Below, one piece after another: positions 9,374 through 17,704 of a DNA stretch of 64,000 bases. The first letter of the stretch is position 1. Each line of letters opens with the position of its first letter. Under the pieces are notes generated by a model, which did not search any database, had not been told where the DNA came from, and saw nothing but the letters and a program-made list of their open reading frames with translations. Position numbers and translations under genes: made by a program. Source of the DNA: Streptomyces sp. NBC_00654 (lineage in GTDB: Bacteria > Actinomycetota > Actinomycetes > Streptomycetales > Streptomycetaceae); the NCBI RefSeq assembly GCF_026341775.1, contig NZ_JAPEOB010000002.1:2418001-2482000 (forward strand), read 5' to 3'.

Positions 9374-9571
9374 AGCGCGATTGTCGCAGTCGGCACCGGA
9401 TCGCGACGGGGCTCGCGGGGCTCGCCGGGCTGTCGATGCCGGTGGGGGCGTTGCGGGGCACGGATCAGGAACACCTGCGGACGTGGGGCCATTGGGGTGC
9501 CCGATGGGGCGAGTGCCTCGCATGGAGCACCCCAGCGGGCCCGGGGCGCCGGCCCGCCCTTGACTTGGCCT

Positions 9572-10783
9572 GTGGATACCGCTGTCAAGCAGTCCCCCCA
9601 ACCGGCCGCCCGGCAGTCCGCCGCCGCGTACCGCAACCTCATCATGGCCACGATCGGGTTCGCGCTGACCTTCTGGGCGTGGAACCTGATCGCGCCGATG
9701 TCCGGCGACTACAAGGAACGGCTCGGGCTCAGCTCGTTCCAGCAGTCGTTCCTGGTCGCCGTGCCGGTGATCGTCGGTTCGCTCGGCCGTATCCCGGTGG
9801 GCGCGCTCACCGACAAGTACGGCGCCAAGCTGATGTTCCCCGTCGTCTCGGCGCTCACGATCGTGCCCGTCCTGCTGCTGATCCCGGCGAAGGACTCCTA
9901 CGGTGCGATGCTCGCGGTCGGCTTCCTGCTGGGACTGGGCGGCACCACGTTCGCGATCGGCATTCCGCTGGTCAACTCGTGGTTCCCGCCGGCCGAACGG
10001 GGCCTCGCGCTGGGTATCTTCGGCATGGGCATGGGCGGCGTGGCGCTGTCGGGCTACTTCACCCCGCGCATCGCCAAGCACGGCGACAACCTGCCGTTCC
10101 TCGTGGTCGCGGGGGCGCTGGTCGTGTACGCGATTCTCGCCGCGGTCCTCGTCAGCGACCGGCCCGACCGGCAGATCCCCACCGACTCGCTGGTCCACCG
10201 CCTCGGCCAGGCCGGCCGGCTGCGGGTCACCTGGGAGCTGTCGGCGCTGTACGCGATCGGCTTCGGCGGCATCGTGGCCTTCGGGGTGTACCTGCCGACG
10301 TATCTGAAGACCTGGTACGACATGTCGCCGACCGAGGCGGGCACCAAGGCGGCCGGGTTCGCCCTCGTCACGGTGATCTTCCGGCCGATCGGCGGCTGGC
10401 TCTCGGACCGGATCCACCCGGCGCTGGTCACCTCGGTGGCGTTGCTGGTCGCCGCGCTGATGGCGATCGTCCAGGCCTTCGACCCGGACCTGAACCCGGT
10501 AGGCACGATCGCGCTGCTCGTCATGGCGGCCGGGCTCGGCACCGCGAGCGGCAGTATCTTCGCCCTGGTCTCGCAGGTGACACCGCAGCCGAAGGTGGGC
10601 AGTGTCACCGGCATCGTCGGCGCGATGGGCGGCCTCGGCGGCTTCGTTCCCCCGCTGGTGATGGGGGCGATCTTCACCGCCAAGGATTCGTACTCGATCG
10701 GGTTCATGCTGCTGTCGGATCTGGCGCTGGCGGGCTGTGTGTACGCGTACGGCCGGATGCGGAACATCCAGCGCGAAGGCTGA
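9572..10783 (+). CDS. MFS transporter, nitrate/nitrite porter (NarK)-like
   Basis: The 403-residue protein has about 12 hydrophobic segments and MFS motifs. The loop after helix 2 reads GALTDKYGAKLMFP, and helix 5 has ALGIFGMGMGGVALSGYFTP, a Gly-rich signature like that of nitrate/nitrite porters. The GTG start at 9572 (VDTAVKQ) was chosen because the upstream frame is not transporter-like; the ribosome binding site is weak, so an ATG near 9645 cannot be excluded. It is divergent from an AsnC-type regulator. A nitrate role is inferred from family resemblance only. The window's nitrate reductase and nitrite reductase genes are broken, so the substrate may differ. Confidence 0.7.
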   Translation: MDTAVKQSPQPAARQSAAAYRNLIMATIGFALTFWAWNLIAPMSGDYKERLGLSSFQQSFLVAVPVIVGSLGRIPVGALTDKYGAKLMFPVVSALTIVPVLLLIPAKDSYGAMLAVGFLLGLGGTTFAIGIPLVNSWFPPAERGLALGIFGMGMGGVALSGYFTPRIAKHGDNLPFLVVAGALVVYAILAAVLVSDRPDRQIPTDSLVHRLGQAGRLRVTWELSALYAIGFGGIVAFGVYLPTYLKTWYDMSPTEAGTKAAGFALVTVIFRPIGGWLSDRIHPALVTSVALLVAALMAIVQAFDPDLNPVGTIALLVMAAGLGTASGSIFALVSQVTPQPKVGSVTGIVGAMGGLGGFVPPLVMGAIFTAKDSYSIGFMLLSDLALAGCVYAYGRMRNIQREG

Positions 10784-10920
10784 GACCGCGCTCCGCGGAG
10801 CGTCGAGCGGCGGCGCGGAGGGAGCCGGCGCCCGCCACTGGGTGAACTGCTCCACCCAGTGGGCCGTCCGGTCGAGGTGGGCCGTCTCGGCGGCGGGGCG
10901 CCGGACCGCTCGATCCACCG

Positions 10921-11140
10921 CATGGGTGATGGGGTGGTCGCCGCCCATCTCGCCCCCGGTGTAGCTGCTTTCGTCGAGGCTCTGCAGTACCCGGACGTTC
11001 CGGCGCGGATGGGTGCGGTAGTTGTACCACTCGTCGGTCCGGGTCCAGTTGTCGTCGAGGTGCGAGGTCGCCGGGTGGGCGTGGTCCTCGGTGACGACCT
11101 TCGCCTACTGGATCGCCGGGTGGCTCTATCTCCGCCGGAT
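10921..11140 (-). pseudogene. ThuA-like domain remnant
   Basis: On the minus strand one frame reads SHPAIQ, then a TAG stop, then KVVTEDHAHPATSHL. It continues through RTDEWYNYRTHPR, VRVLQSLDESSYTGG and MGGDHPITHA. This string, including the bases across the stop, matches the C-terminal part of ThuA-type (trehalose utilisation) domains, whose hallmark is DEWYNF followed by LDESxY and DHPI. A stop replaces a Gln codon, and the homology fades before 10920. The N-terminal two thirds of the domain are absent. It is a decayed gene fragment filling the gap between the NarK-like gene and matB. Confidence 0.65.
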
Positions 11141-11285
11141 GCCCCGTGCAGCCATCTGCCCGGCGACCTCCCGGCGGTTCGCCCGGCGGTCCGTCCGGCG
11201 CCTTCCCGGCGTCCTCCCGGCGGTTCGCGAGCCTTTCGGGGCCGACCGAGGACCGGAAGCCCTTCACCGGCTTAGGCTTCGCAGG

Positions 11286-12791
11286 GTGATCCCACTTCTG
11301 CCAGCGCTTCAGGACCCCGCCGGCCCCGCGGCCTCCCGGGAGGCGGTCCGGTTCGGCGAACGCTCCCTGACCTACGCACAGTTGGCCGCCGCCGCCCGTT
11401 CCCTGGCCACCCGGCTCGCGGGCGCGGGACGGGTCGCCGTCTGGGCCACGCCGACGCCGGAAACGGTGGTCGCGGTGGTGGCCGCGCTACTGGCCGGGGT
11501 ACCGGCCGTACCGCTCAACCCGAAGACGGGCGAACGGGAACTGGCGCACATCGTCGCCGACAGCGCGCCCTCGGCGGTGCTGGCCGGTCCCGCGGAGGAA
11601 CTGCCGCCCGCACTGGCGGATCTGGAGCGGCTGGACGTGGCCGCCGACGGGGAAGCGGCGGGCCCCGCGCTCCCCGAGGCCGCGCCCGGGTCCCCCGAGC
11701 CCGAGTCCGCTCTCCCCGAGCCCGAGCCCGATCCCGAGTCCCCGGCGCTCATCGTCTACACCTCCGGCACCACCGGCCCGCCCAAGGGCGCGGTCCTGCC
11801 CCGGCGGGCGATCGCCGCCTCGCTGGACGCCCTGGAGGACGCCTGGCGATGGACCGGCGACGACGTCCTCGTACACGCCCTGCCGCTGTTCCATGTGCAC
11901 GGCCTGATCCTGGGCGTCCTCGGCCCGCTGCGCCGGGGCGGTTCGGTGCGCCACCTGGGCCGGTTCTCCACCGAGGGTGTGGCCCGGGAACTGTCCGACG
12001 GGGGCACGATGCTGTTCGGCGTGCCGACGATGTACCACCGGCTCGCGGAAGCCCTCGACGACCGGACCTCCTCCGACGGCCTCGCCGCGGCACTCGCCGG
12101 CGCCCGGCTGCTGGTCTCCGGCTCGGCGGCGCTGCCGGTCCACGACCACGAGCGGATCGCGGCCGCGACCGGCCGCCGGGTGATCGAGCGGTACGGCATG
12201 ACGGAGACCCTGATGAACACGGGCGTCCGGGCGGACGGTGAACCCCGCCCCGGCACGGTCGGCCCGCCCCTGTCCGGCGTGGAACTCCGCCTGGTCGAGG
12301 AGGACGGCAGCGTACTGGAGGCCCCCGCGGCCATCGGCGAGATCCAGGTCCGCGGCCCGAACCTCTTCAGCGGCTACCTCAACCGCCCCGACGCCACGGC
12401 CGCCGCGCACACCCCGGACGGCTGGTTCCGTACGGGCGACGTGGCCACCCGGGACCCGGACGGCTATGTCCGGATCGTCGGCCGCAAGGGCACCGACCTG
12501 ATCAAGAGCGGCGGCTACAAGATCGGCGCGGGCGAGATCGAGAACGCCCTGCTGGAGCACCCGGGAGTCCGCGAGGCAGCCGTCACCGGCGAACCCGACC
12601 CGGACCTCGGTGAGCGGATCGTCGCCTGGGTCGTGCCGTCCGACCCCGGATCCCCCCCGGCGGAACGGGAACTGGCGGACCATGTGGCCGCCCAGCTGGC
12701 CCCGCACAAGCGCCCGCGCACCGTGCGCTACCTGGACGCCCTGCCCCGCAATGACCTGGGAAAGATCATGAAGAGGTCCCTCCATGCCTAG
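11286..12791 (+). CDS. matB: Malonyl-CoA synthetase (MatB-like acyl-CoA ligase)
   Basis: The 501-residue ANL-superfamily ligase activates malonate (and often methylmalonate) with ATP and CoA. The P-loop YTSGTTGPPKGAV is near residue 157, PLFHVHGLILG near 205 and ERYGMTETLMNTGVRADGEP near 300. The adenylate contact GWFRTGDVA and the hinge GRKGTDLIKSGGYKIG follow, and the catalytic Lys lies in NDLGKIMKRSL at the C-terminus. The M-N-T tail after the TE motif is typical of MatB. The GTG at 11286 (VIPLLPALQ) gives the family's usual N-terminus. A Pro/Glu-rich insert precedes the P-loop. Its last 8 bp overlap the next gene, so the two are translationally coupled. It likely supplies malonyl-CoA for fatty acid or polyketide synthesis. 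Confidence 0.92.
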   Translation: MIPLLPALQDPAGPAASREAVRFGERSLTYAQLAAAARSLATRLAGAGRVAVWATPTPETVVAVVAALLAGVPAVPLNPKTGERELAHIVADSAPSAVLAGPAEELPPALADLERLDVAADGEAAGPALPEAAPGSPEPESALPEPEPDPESPALIVYTSGTTGPPKGAVLPRRAIAASLDALEDAWRWTGDDVLVHALPLFHVHGLILGVLGPLRRGGSVRHLGRFSTEGVARELSDGGTMLFGVPTMYHRLAEALDDRTSSDGLAAALAGARLLVSGSAALPVHDHERIAAATGRRVIERYGMTETLMNTGVRADGEPRPGTVGPPLSGVELRLVEEDGSVLEAPAAIGEIQVRGPNLFSGYLNRPDATAAAHTPDGWFRTGDVATRDPDGYVRIVGRKGTDLIKSGGYKIGAGEIENALLEHPGVREAAVTGEPDPDLGERIVAWVVPSDPGSPPAERELADHVAAQLAPHKRPRTVRYLDALPRNDLGKIMKRSLHA

Positions 12792-14157
12792 GGAACCCCG
12801 TTCGGACCAGGCGAACGCCCCTGGCCGCATGACCGCCCGTGAGGCGATCGCCGCCCTCACCGCCGGCTTCGACGAGCACCGGCCGGCCGAACGCCCCGCC
12901 CCGGCCGACGGGCCGCTCGGCTGGTCCGGGTACGGGCAGGCACGGGCCCGCGCCGCCGCACGGACCGGCGAGGAGGAGTCCGTCGTGTACGGCACCGGGG
13001 CGGTCGGCGGGACGCCCTGCGCGCTGATCTCCTTCGAGTTCGGCTTCCTGGGAGGTTCGCTGGGGCAGTCCACCGGCGACCGGCTGGAGGCCGCGTACAC
13101 ACTGGCGCTGGAGCGGCGCGTTCCGCTCGTCTCGCTCGTCGCCACGGGCGGCAGCCGGATGCAGGAGGGCATGATCGCGCTGACCCAGCTCCAGCGGGTG
13201 GCCCGCGCCTCGGCCCGGCTGCGTGCCGCCGGACTGGCGCAGATCGCGGTGCTGCGCGATCCGACGACCGGCGGCGGCTGGGCCACGGTGGGGGCGGGCG
13301 CCGATGTGGTGCTGGCCCTGCCTGGTGCGCAGGTCGGGTTCGCCGGGTCCCGGGTGCGGCCCTCCGGCGCGGACCCGTACGCGTACAGCGCCGAGGGCCA
13401 GCTGGCGGCGGGGCAGATCGACGCGGTCGTCGCGCCGGGCGAGCTGGCCGGGACCGTGGGCCGCTGGCTGCTCGCGCTCGGCCGGCACGAGGACCTGTCG
13501 GCCGCGCCGCTGCCGCGCGCCCTCTCGGCCACCGGCCTCCCGGAGACCGGACGGGCCGCGGTGGAGCAGGCCCGCGCACCGGGCCGGCCGCACGCCCAGG
13601 CGTATCTGGACGATTACTTCGACCAGTTGCTGCCGCTGAGCGGTGACCGGTGCGGCGGCACGGACGCGGGGCTGCTGTGCGGATTCGGCCTGCGCGAGGA
13701 CGGGCCGGTGGCGTACGTCGCCCAGTGCGGCACCGCGACCCGCCCGGCCGGGTACCGCACGGCGGCCCGGGTGATCCGGCTCGCGGACCGGCTCGGCGTA
13801 CCCGTACTCACCCTGATCGACACCCCGGGAGCCGCGAACGACGCGGAGGCGGAACGGGCGGGCGCGGGCGCGGCCATCGCCGACACCTTCGCGGCGATCG
13901 CGGCGGCCCGGGTACCGGTGACCACCCTGGTCATCGGCGAGGGCGGCTCGGGCGGCGCACTGGCCCTCGCGGCACCGGACAACACCCATGTCACCGCAGA
14001 CAGTTACTTCTCCGTCATCGCCCCGGAGCTGGCGGCGGCGATCCTGAAACGCCCGACGGCCGAGACCGGCGCCACGGCGGACCAGCTGAGGCTGCGCCCC
14101 CAGGACCTGGTCGAACTGGGCATTGCCCGCTCGATCGTGGGTGAGGGGAGGGCGTGA
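12784..14157 (+). CDS. Fused carboxyltransferase (AccD/AccA or MdcD/MdcE-like)
   Basis: The 457-residue protein carries two crotonase-fold carboxyltransferase halves. The N-terminal half has CALISFEFGFLGGSLG and LVSLVATGGSRMQEGM (AccD-like). The C-terminal half has LTLIDTPGAANDAEAERAG and the oxyanion region IGEGGSGGALALA (AccA-like). No zinc-finger Cys cluster is seen at the N-terminus. Such fusions act in acyl-CoA carboxylases or malonate decarboxylases, moving carboxyl groups between biotin or carrier and CoA/ACP thioesters. No biotin carrier or biotin carboxylase lies nearby. Coupling to matB, by an overlap of 8 bp, suggests it works on malonyl-CoA. The direction of reaction is not deducible. 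Confidence 0.85.
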   Translation: MPREPRSDQANAPGRMTAREAIAALTAGFDEHRPAERPAPADGPLGWSGYGQARARAAARTGEEESVVYGTGAVGGTPCALISFEFGFLGGSLGQSTGDRLEAAYTLALERRVPLVSLVATGGSRMQEGMIALTQLQRVARASARLRAAGLAQIAVLRDPTTGGGWATVGAGADVVLALPGAQVGFAGSRVRPSGADPYAYSAEGQLAAGQIDAVVAPGELAGTVGRWLLALGRHEDLSAAPLPRALSATGLPETGRAAVEQARAPGRPHAQAYLDDYFDQLLPLSGDRCGGTDAGLLCGFGLREDGPVAYVAQCGTATRPAGYRTAARVIRLADRLGVPVLTLIDTPGAANDAEAERAGAGAAIADTFAAIAAARVPVTTLVIGEGGSGGALALAAPDNTHVTADSYFSVIAPELAAAILKRPTAETGATADQLRLRPQDLVELGIARSIVGEGRA

Positions 14158-14275
14158 CGACGGGGTAGGGGAAGGACCGGGGGACGGCCGGGAACCCACT
14201 TCCTCTCCCTACCTCCCCTCCCCTCTCCATCCACTTCCCTCCCCTCTCCATCCACTTCCCTCTCCCCTCCGTCCG

Positions 14276-15571
14276 TTACGGCTGTGGGTCCCGTGCGTCG
14301 TAGCGGGCGAAGCCGTGCCAGCGCAGCGCCAGGAGGGAGACCGCGACCACGCAGGCGATGCCGCCGCCGGTGATGGCCACGGCCGGGGAGGCCAGATCGG
14401 CGACCGAACCGGCCAGGAAGTCCCCCAGCCGCGGCCCGCCGGCCACGACGACGATGAAGACGCCCTGGAGGCGCCCGCGCATCTCGTCCGGCACGGCGGC
14501 CTGGAGCATGGTGTTGCGGAAGACCATGGAGATGGTGTCGGCGCACCCGGCGAGCGCGAGGAAGATGAGCCCGAGCCAGAGCTGCCGGGTCAGCCCGAAG
14601 ACGGCGACGGCCGAGCCCCAGCAGGCGACGGCGACCATGATCGCGAGCCCGTGCCGCCGGATCCGCCCGAGCCAGCCGGAGAACACACCGCCCAGCAGCG
14701 CCCCGAGCGCCGGTGCGGCGACCAGCAGCCCGGTGGTCTTCGCGTCACCGCCGTACCAGACCACGGCGACGACCGGGAAGAGCGCACGCGGGTGGGCGAG
14801 CACCATGGCGCACAGGTCGGTGAAGAAGGTCATCCGCAGGTTCGGCCGGGTCCCGAGGAACCGCAGCCCGTCGAGCACGGAGGCCCGCTTCCGCACCCCA
14901 CCCTCGCCCTTGCCCTCGCCCTTGCCCTCGCCCTCGGCGCGCTCCGGGAGCATCGAGGGAAGCCGCCACATCGCGTAGAGGGAGGCGGTGAAGGTGACGG
15001 CGTCGACGGTGTACGCGGCCCGGTAGCCCCACCAGCCGACGATCAGCCCGCCCAGCATGGGGCCGACGAGTGCCCCGGTCGTGCTGGTCATGGAGTTGAG
15101 CGCGTTGGCCGCGGGCAGCTGCTCAGCCGGGAGCAGCCGGGCGATCATCGAGCTACGGGCCGGTGAGTTGAGCGCGAAGCAGACGGCCTGGAGCGCGACG
15201 ACGGCGTACAGCAGCCCCACCTGCTCCACCCCGGCGACCGCCACGGCCACCAGCACCAGCGACAGCACGAACGACCCGGTGGCGCTGAAGAGACCGAGCT
15301 TGCGCCGGTCGACGGTGTCGGCCACGGCTCCGCCGTACAGCCCGAACACCACCAGCGGCACGAGCGAACAGAACCCGATGAGCCCCACGGAGAACGCGGA
15401 CCCGGTGATGTCGTAGACCTGGAGCGACACGGCCAGCGCCGTCATGCCCTGCCCGACCCAGGACACGGTGTTCCCGAACCACAGCCGCCGGTAGTCGGGC
15501 GAGGTACGCAGCGGGGTCAGGTCGGCGAATATGCGTGTGCGGGGTACGGGTGGTTCGGTCGCTTCGGTCAC
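14276..15571 (-). CDS. MFS exporter, EntS-like
   Basis: The 431-residue protein has the N-terminus PLRTSPDYRRLWFGNTVSWVGQGM typical of the EntS/enterobactin-exporter MFS group, about 12 membrane helices, and the motif GGAVADTVDRRKLGL after helix 2. A cytoplasmic loop near residue 200 is rich in Glu/Gly/Lys and encoded by short repeats. The GTG at 15571 was chosen because the family begins shortly before the SPDYRRLW motif. The open frame to 15751 is low-complexity, and there is no clear ribosome binding site at either. Convergent with the carboxyltransferase gene. The substrate is unknown. Confidence 0.85.
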   Translation of the reverse strand: MTEATEPPVPRTRIFADLTPLRTSPDYRRLWFGNTVSWVGQGMTALAVSLQVYDITGSAFSVGLIGFCSLVPLVVFGLYGGAVADTVDRRKLGLFSATGSFVLSLVLVAVAVAGVEQVGLLYAVVALQAVCFALNSPARSSMIARLLPAEQLPAANALNSMTSTTGALVGPMLGGLIVGWWGYRAAYTVDAVTFTASLYAMWRLPSMLPERAEGEGKGEGKGEGGVRKRASVLDGLRFLGTRPNLRMTFFTDLCAMVLAHPRALFPVVAVVWYGGDAKTTGLLVAAPALGALLGGVFSGWLGRIRRHGLAIMVAVACWGSAVAVFGLTRQLWLGLIFLALAGCADTISMVFRNTMLQAAVPDEMRGRLQGVFIVVVAGGPRLGDFLAGSVADLASPAVAITGGGIACVVAVSLLALRWHGFARYDARDPQP

Positions 15572-16188
15572 AGAGGATGGTAGCGACCCCCGTCCCCACC
15601 GCCGAGGCCCGCCCAACGCCCCACCGGCCCCGGGCAGCCCCGTGCAGCCCCGCCGCCAGCCTCCGAAACGGCGGAACACGCGGCGCCCAGGTACGGCGAT
15701 CGACTCCGTACCGCCGCAGCCCTCGGCATTCCGCTCTCCGATGTGGTCCACCCGCGAGCGGGCCGGTCAGGTGTGGCAGGGGCAGGCGCAGTCGGTTCGT
15801 CGGCAGTGGGTGTGCCCGTCCGTCAGGTGCGGTAGGTGGGCCGCGCTGCAGGGTGGCTCTCACGCGTGTGCTGGGCCAAGACCTGGAGTCACTCGGCTTC
15901 TCCCCTCCCCACAGCCGCGACCACCCGGACCGCAGTCGTCGCAGCCTGGTCGGCGCAACCGTCGCCGCCGCCGTGGGTCTGGCCGTGGTACCCACACGGA
16001 TCGCATCGGCGATGCAACCCGCCTCCGTGGCCACCGACTTCGAGTCGGTCACCCGTTGCCGCCGTTGGCGCTGGACCCGTCCCGCCGGAAGTACCCGTGG
16101 CCCTGCGGTAGCGGCGGGTTCGCCGCTGGTATCCGGGGCAGTGAAGTGACCGGTTACGTGGTCGCCTCGTACAAGGCCACAGGTCAGG
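15572..16188. other. Accessory intergenic DNA with a possible Tat-like fragment
   Basis: No convincing complete gene is present in this 617-bp stretch. One plus-strand frame near 15875-16035 encodes DLESLGFSPPHS followed by RSRRSLVGATVAAAVGLAVV, which resembles either a Tat signal or the middle of an actinomycete XRE-associated regulator, but it leads nowhere. It is best read as decayed accessory DNA to the left of the CRISPR array. Confidence 0.4.
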
Positions 16189-16189
16189 A

Positions 16190-16278
16190 AGTTGGTCCCC
16201 GCAGGCGCGGGGTCGACCAGTAAATCTGGTATTTACTGCGACGGTTCAGCGGACCATCCCCGCAGGCGCGGGGTCGAC
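16190..16278 (-). CRISPR. Minimal type I-E CRISPR array: two repeats, one 33-nt spacer
   Basis: Two copies of a 28-nt type I-E repeat are spaced exactly 61 bp apart (16251-16278 and 16190-16217). Read on the minus strand, the repeat begins GTCGACCCCGCGCC and ends TGCGGGGATGGTCC, as in streptomycete I-E arrays. The lower-coordinate copy keeps the first 22 bases but its 3' end is degenerate, as expected for the leader-distal repeat. The single spacer (16218-16250, 33 nt) contains a perfect 8-bp inverted repeat, CAGTAAAT/ATTTACTG. No cas genes are found in the window. A 221-residue open frame across the array is an artefact. Confidence 0.8.
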
Positions 16279-16345
16279 ACTTCTTGACCTGCGGCGATGT
16301 TCGGGAGACGCACCATTTTCCTTTAGGTGGTTCTCTTCGAACACC
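16279..16345 (-). promoter_or_regulatory. Putative CRISPR leader
   Basis: The minus-strand sequence entering the first repeat ends with CGCAGGTCAAGAAGT. It is preceded by an A-rich patch (AAAGGAAAATGG), which resembles type I-E leaders where transcription and spacer acquisition start. This fixes the array orientation. The assignment is by pattern resemblance. Confidence 0.55.
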
Positions 16346-16943
16346 GCTGCCGTCGCTCCTCGCCGCGACCGGACGATCGACGGAGTCGCGCAGACACCTG
16401 TGCCCCCAGCAACCCCTCGGTGGACCTTCCGCCCGTGTGCGGACGCGATCACCGCGCTCAACGGCAGAAGAAACAACCACAGGCACATCATCGTCGTGTG
16501 CGGGCAGCAAGTCGACCATGCGATACGGCACTCCGCCACCGGCGCACCCCCGTGTCGCGAGGCCCTTATCCCACCGGCCGGTCATTGCCGATCTTCGTGG
16601 GACGGCCCACTCGGGGGCAGGCGGCTCGATCCCGAACGAGTCCCGTGCCACCCGTCCCCTCCACAGCTGCCCGTGCGCCGACCACCCCGCGGGCATCACA
16701 CACCCACCGGATCGCAGTTCGAGCACATCAACGGGGCCGCGACCTGAAGACCGGGGCAGCGCCACGTCAGCCGCTGAACCCCTGGGCCGAAGCCCAGGAC
16801 GGTGGGAGGTACCCCCGACGCTCCTGCGGACGCGTCGCTCGCCACGCATCCCGGGTCACAGCCGTTCAAGGCTCGTCCTCGATGCGCGAAGATCCGCGTT
16901 CGCCTCGCTCCACGAGGCATCCGCCGGGCGCGAAGCACCCCCA
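16346..16943. other. Gene-poor stretch between CRISPR leader and left att repeat
   Basis: Open frames on both strands here have the composition of chance GC-rich frames, and none shows a known domain. A cas2 remnant was looked for upstream of the leader and not seen. From about 16816 onward the sequence is imperfectly similar to 25944-26068, the flank of the right-hand att repeat. Confidence 0.5.
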
Positions 16944-17014
16944 GAAACGAGTTTCCCCAGGTCAGAACGACTCTGCCTGGGGTTCCTCGGTGGGGCGGGT
17001 GGGACTCGAACCCA
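16944..17014. repeat. attL-like direct repeat (3' end of tRNA-Met)
   Basis: This 71-bp block is identical to 26069-26139 except for one base (C at 16971 versus T at 26096). It includes 24 nt of the 3' end of the tRNA-Met gene (16991-17014) and the terminator-like hairpin downstream of it. A tRNA 3' end duplicated 9.1 kb away is the usual mark of site-specific integration. It is not a functional tRNA, because the rest of the gene is missing. Confidence 0.8.
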
Positions 17015-17101
17015 TCCTGGTGACGCTTCTCACCTGCAGCTTTACCAGCAGACCGGACATTCGAGTCTGTTTCTATCCGGTTGCGTCCCGCTCGATCTCC
17101 C

Positions 17102-17689
17102 TCAATCAGAAGCGGTGCAGCGTTCGCTGCACTTCTTCACCCTCACCAGGTGCCGCATGAACTGGTCGGGCAAAGCTTCGCCGTTAAGGCAGCCGCTTTC
17201 GAGAACATCCTCATAGACGCGTTGCGAGATGATCACTGCGGTGTTGGTGATCTCCGGGTTCGCGCGGTTCAGCAGAGTGCGCAGTGCCTCATCGTCCAGA
17301 AGCCGGTGGGTGTGCACCATCGGTACGCCCAGTCCGGTGTGGGGCAGCGACCCTACGTGGATGCTGACCCTGAGCTGCAGGGGCGTGTTGGCGGGGGCAG
17401 TAGTTCTCCGGCGGGCCAGAGCCTGCCGGAGGGCGTCAGGGAAACACCCCACCAGCGCGGGCAGGATCTCCGGGTCCATGCCGGCAACGTAGCTGTCGCC
17501 AGCATGCTGGCCGAACATGCGCCGCTCCCAGTGAGCACTCACGTTGCTGGCACTGAGCGCCTCGGACAGCAACGGCTGCATGTCGGCGTTCACCTGTTGC
17601 ATGCCCTTGCTGTCCAGCGCGCTGAAGTTGCGGGCGTCCACTGCCAGTACCGCTCGGTAGGGCCACAACGGCTCCCATGACGGCAACAT
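17102..17689 (-). CDS. Nucleotidyl cyclase-like protein of unknown activity
   Basis: The 195-residue protein resembles the class III adenylate/guanylate cyclase fold. It opens with YRAVLAVDARNFSALDSKG, where D marks the first metal-site position, and continues with HAGDSYVAGMDPEILPALVG and LRVSIHVGSLPHTGLGVPMV. The usual second metal Asp and the purine-specifying residues are not clearly conserved, so it may bind nucleotides without cyclising them. It starts 15 bp after the stop of the Crp-type gene and is probably co-transcribed with it. Such cyclase-like/Crp-like pairs recur in Streptomyces. Base composition is lower in GC than the core genes. It lies just inside the left att repeat. Confidence 0.6.
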   Translation of the reverse strand: MLPSWEPLWPYRAVLAVDARNFSALDSKGMQQVNADMQPLLSEALSASNVSAHWERRMFGQHAGDSYVAGMDPEILPALVGCFPDALRQALARRRTTAPANTPLQLRVSIHVGSLPHTGLGVPMVHTHRLLDDEALRTLLNRANPEITNTAVIISQRVYEDVLESGCLNGEALPDQFMRHLVRVKKCSERCTASD

Positions 17690-17704
17690 CTGCTGCTCCT
17701 CTCG

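Noticed and set aside
16184..16849. 221-codon minus frame across the CRISPR array
   Set aside because: Its C-terminus (PRACGDGP, STPRLRGPTS) is the translation of the CRISPR repeats, a known source of spurious proteins.
16346..16943. cas2 or other cas gene upstream of the CRISPR leader
   Set aside because: Both strands were read for Cas2-like or other Cas motifs and none was found. The frames look random.
16991..17014. Possible tRNA at the left att repeat
   Set aside because: Only 24 nt of the 3' end match tRNA-Met. The following sequence cannot form the D and anticodon arms.
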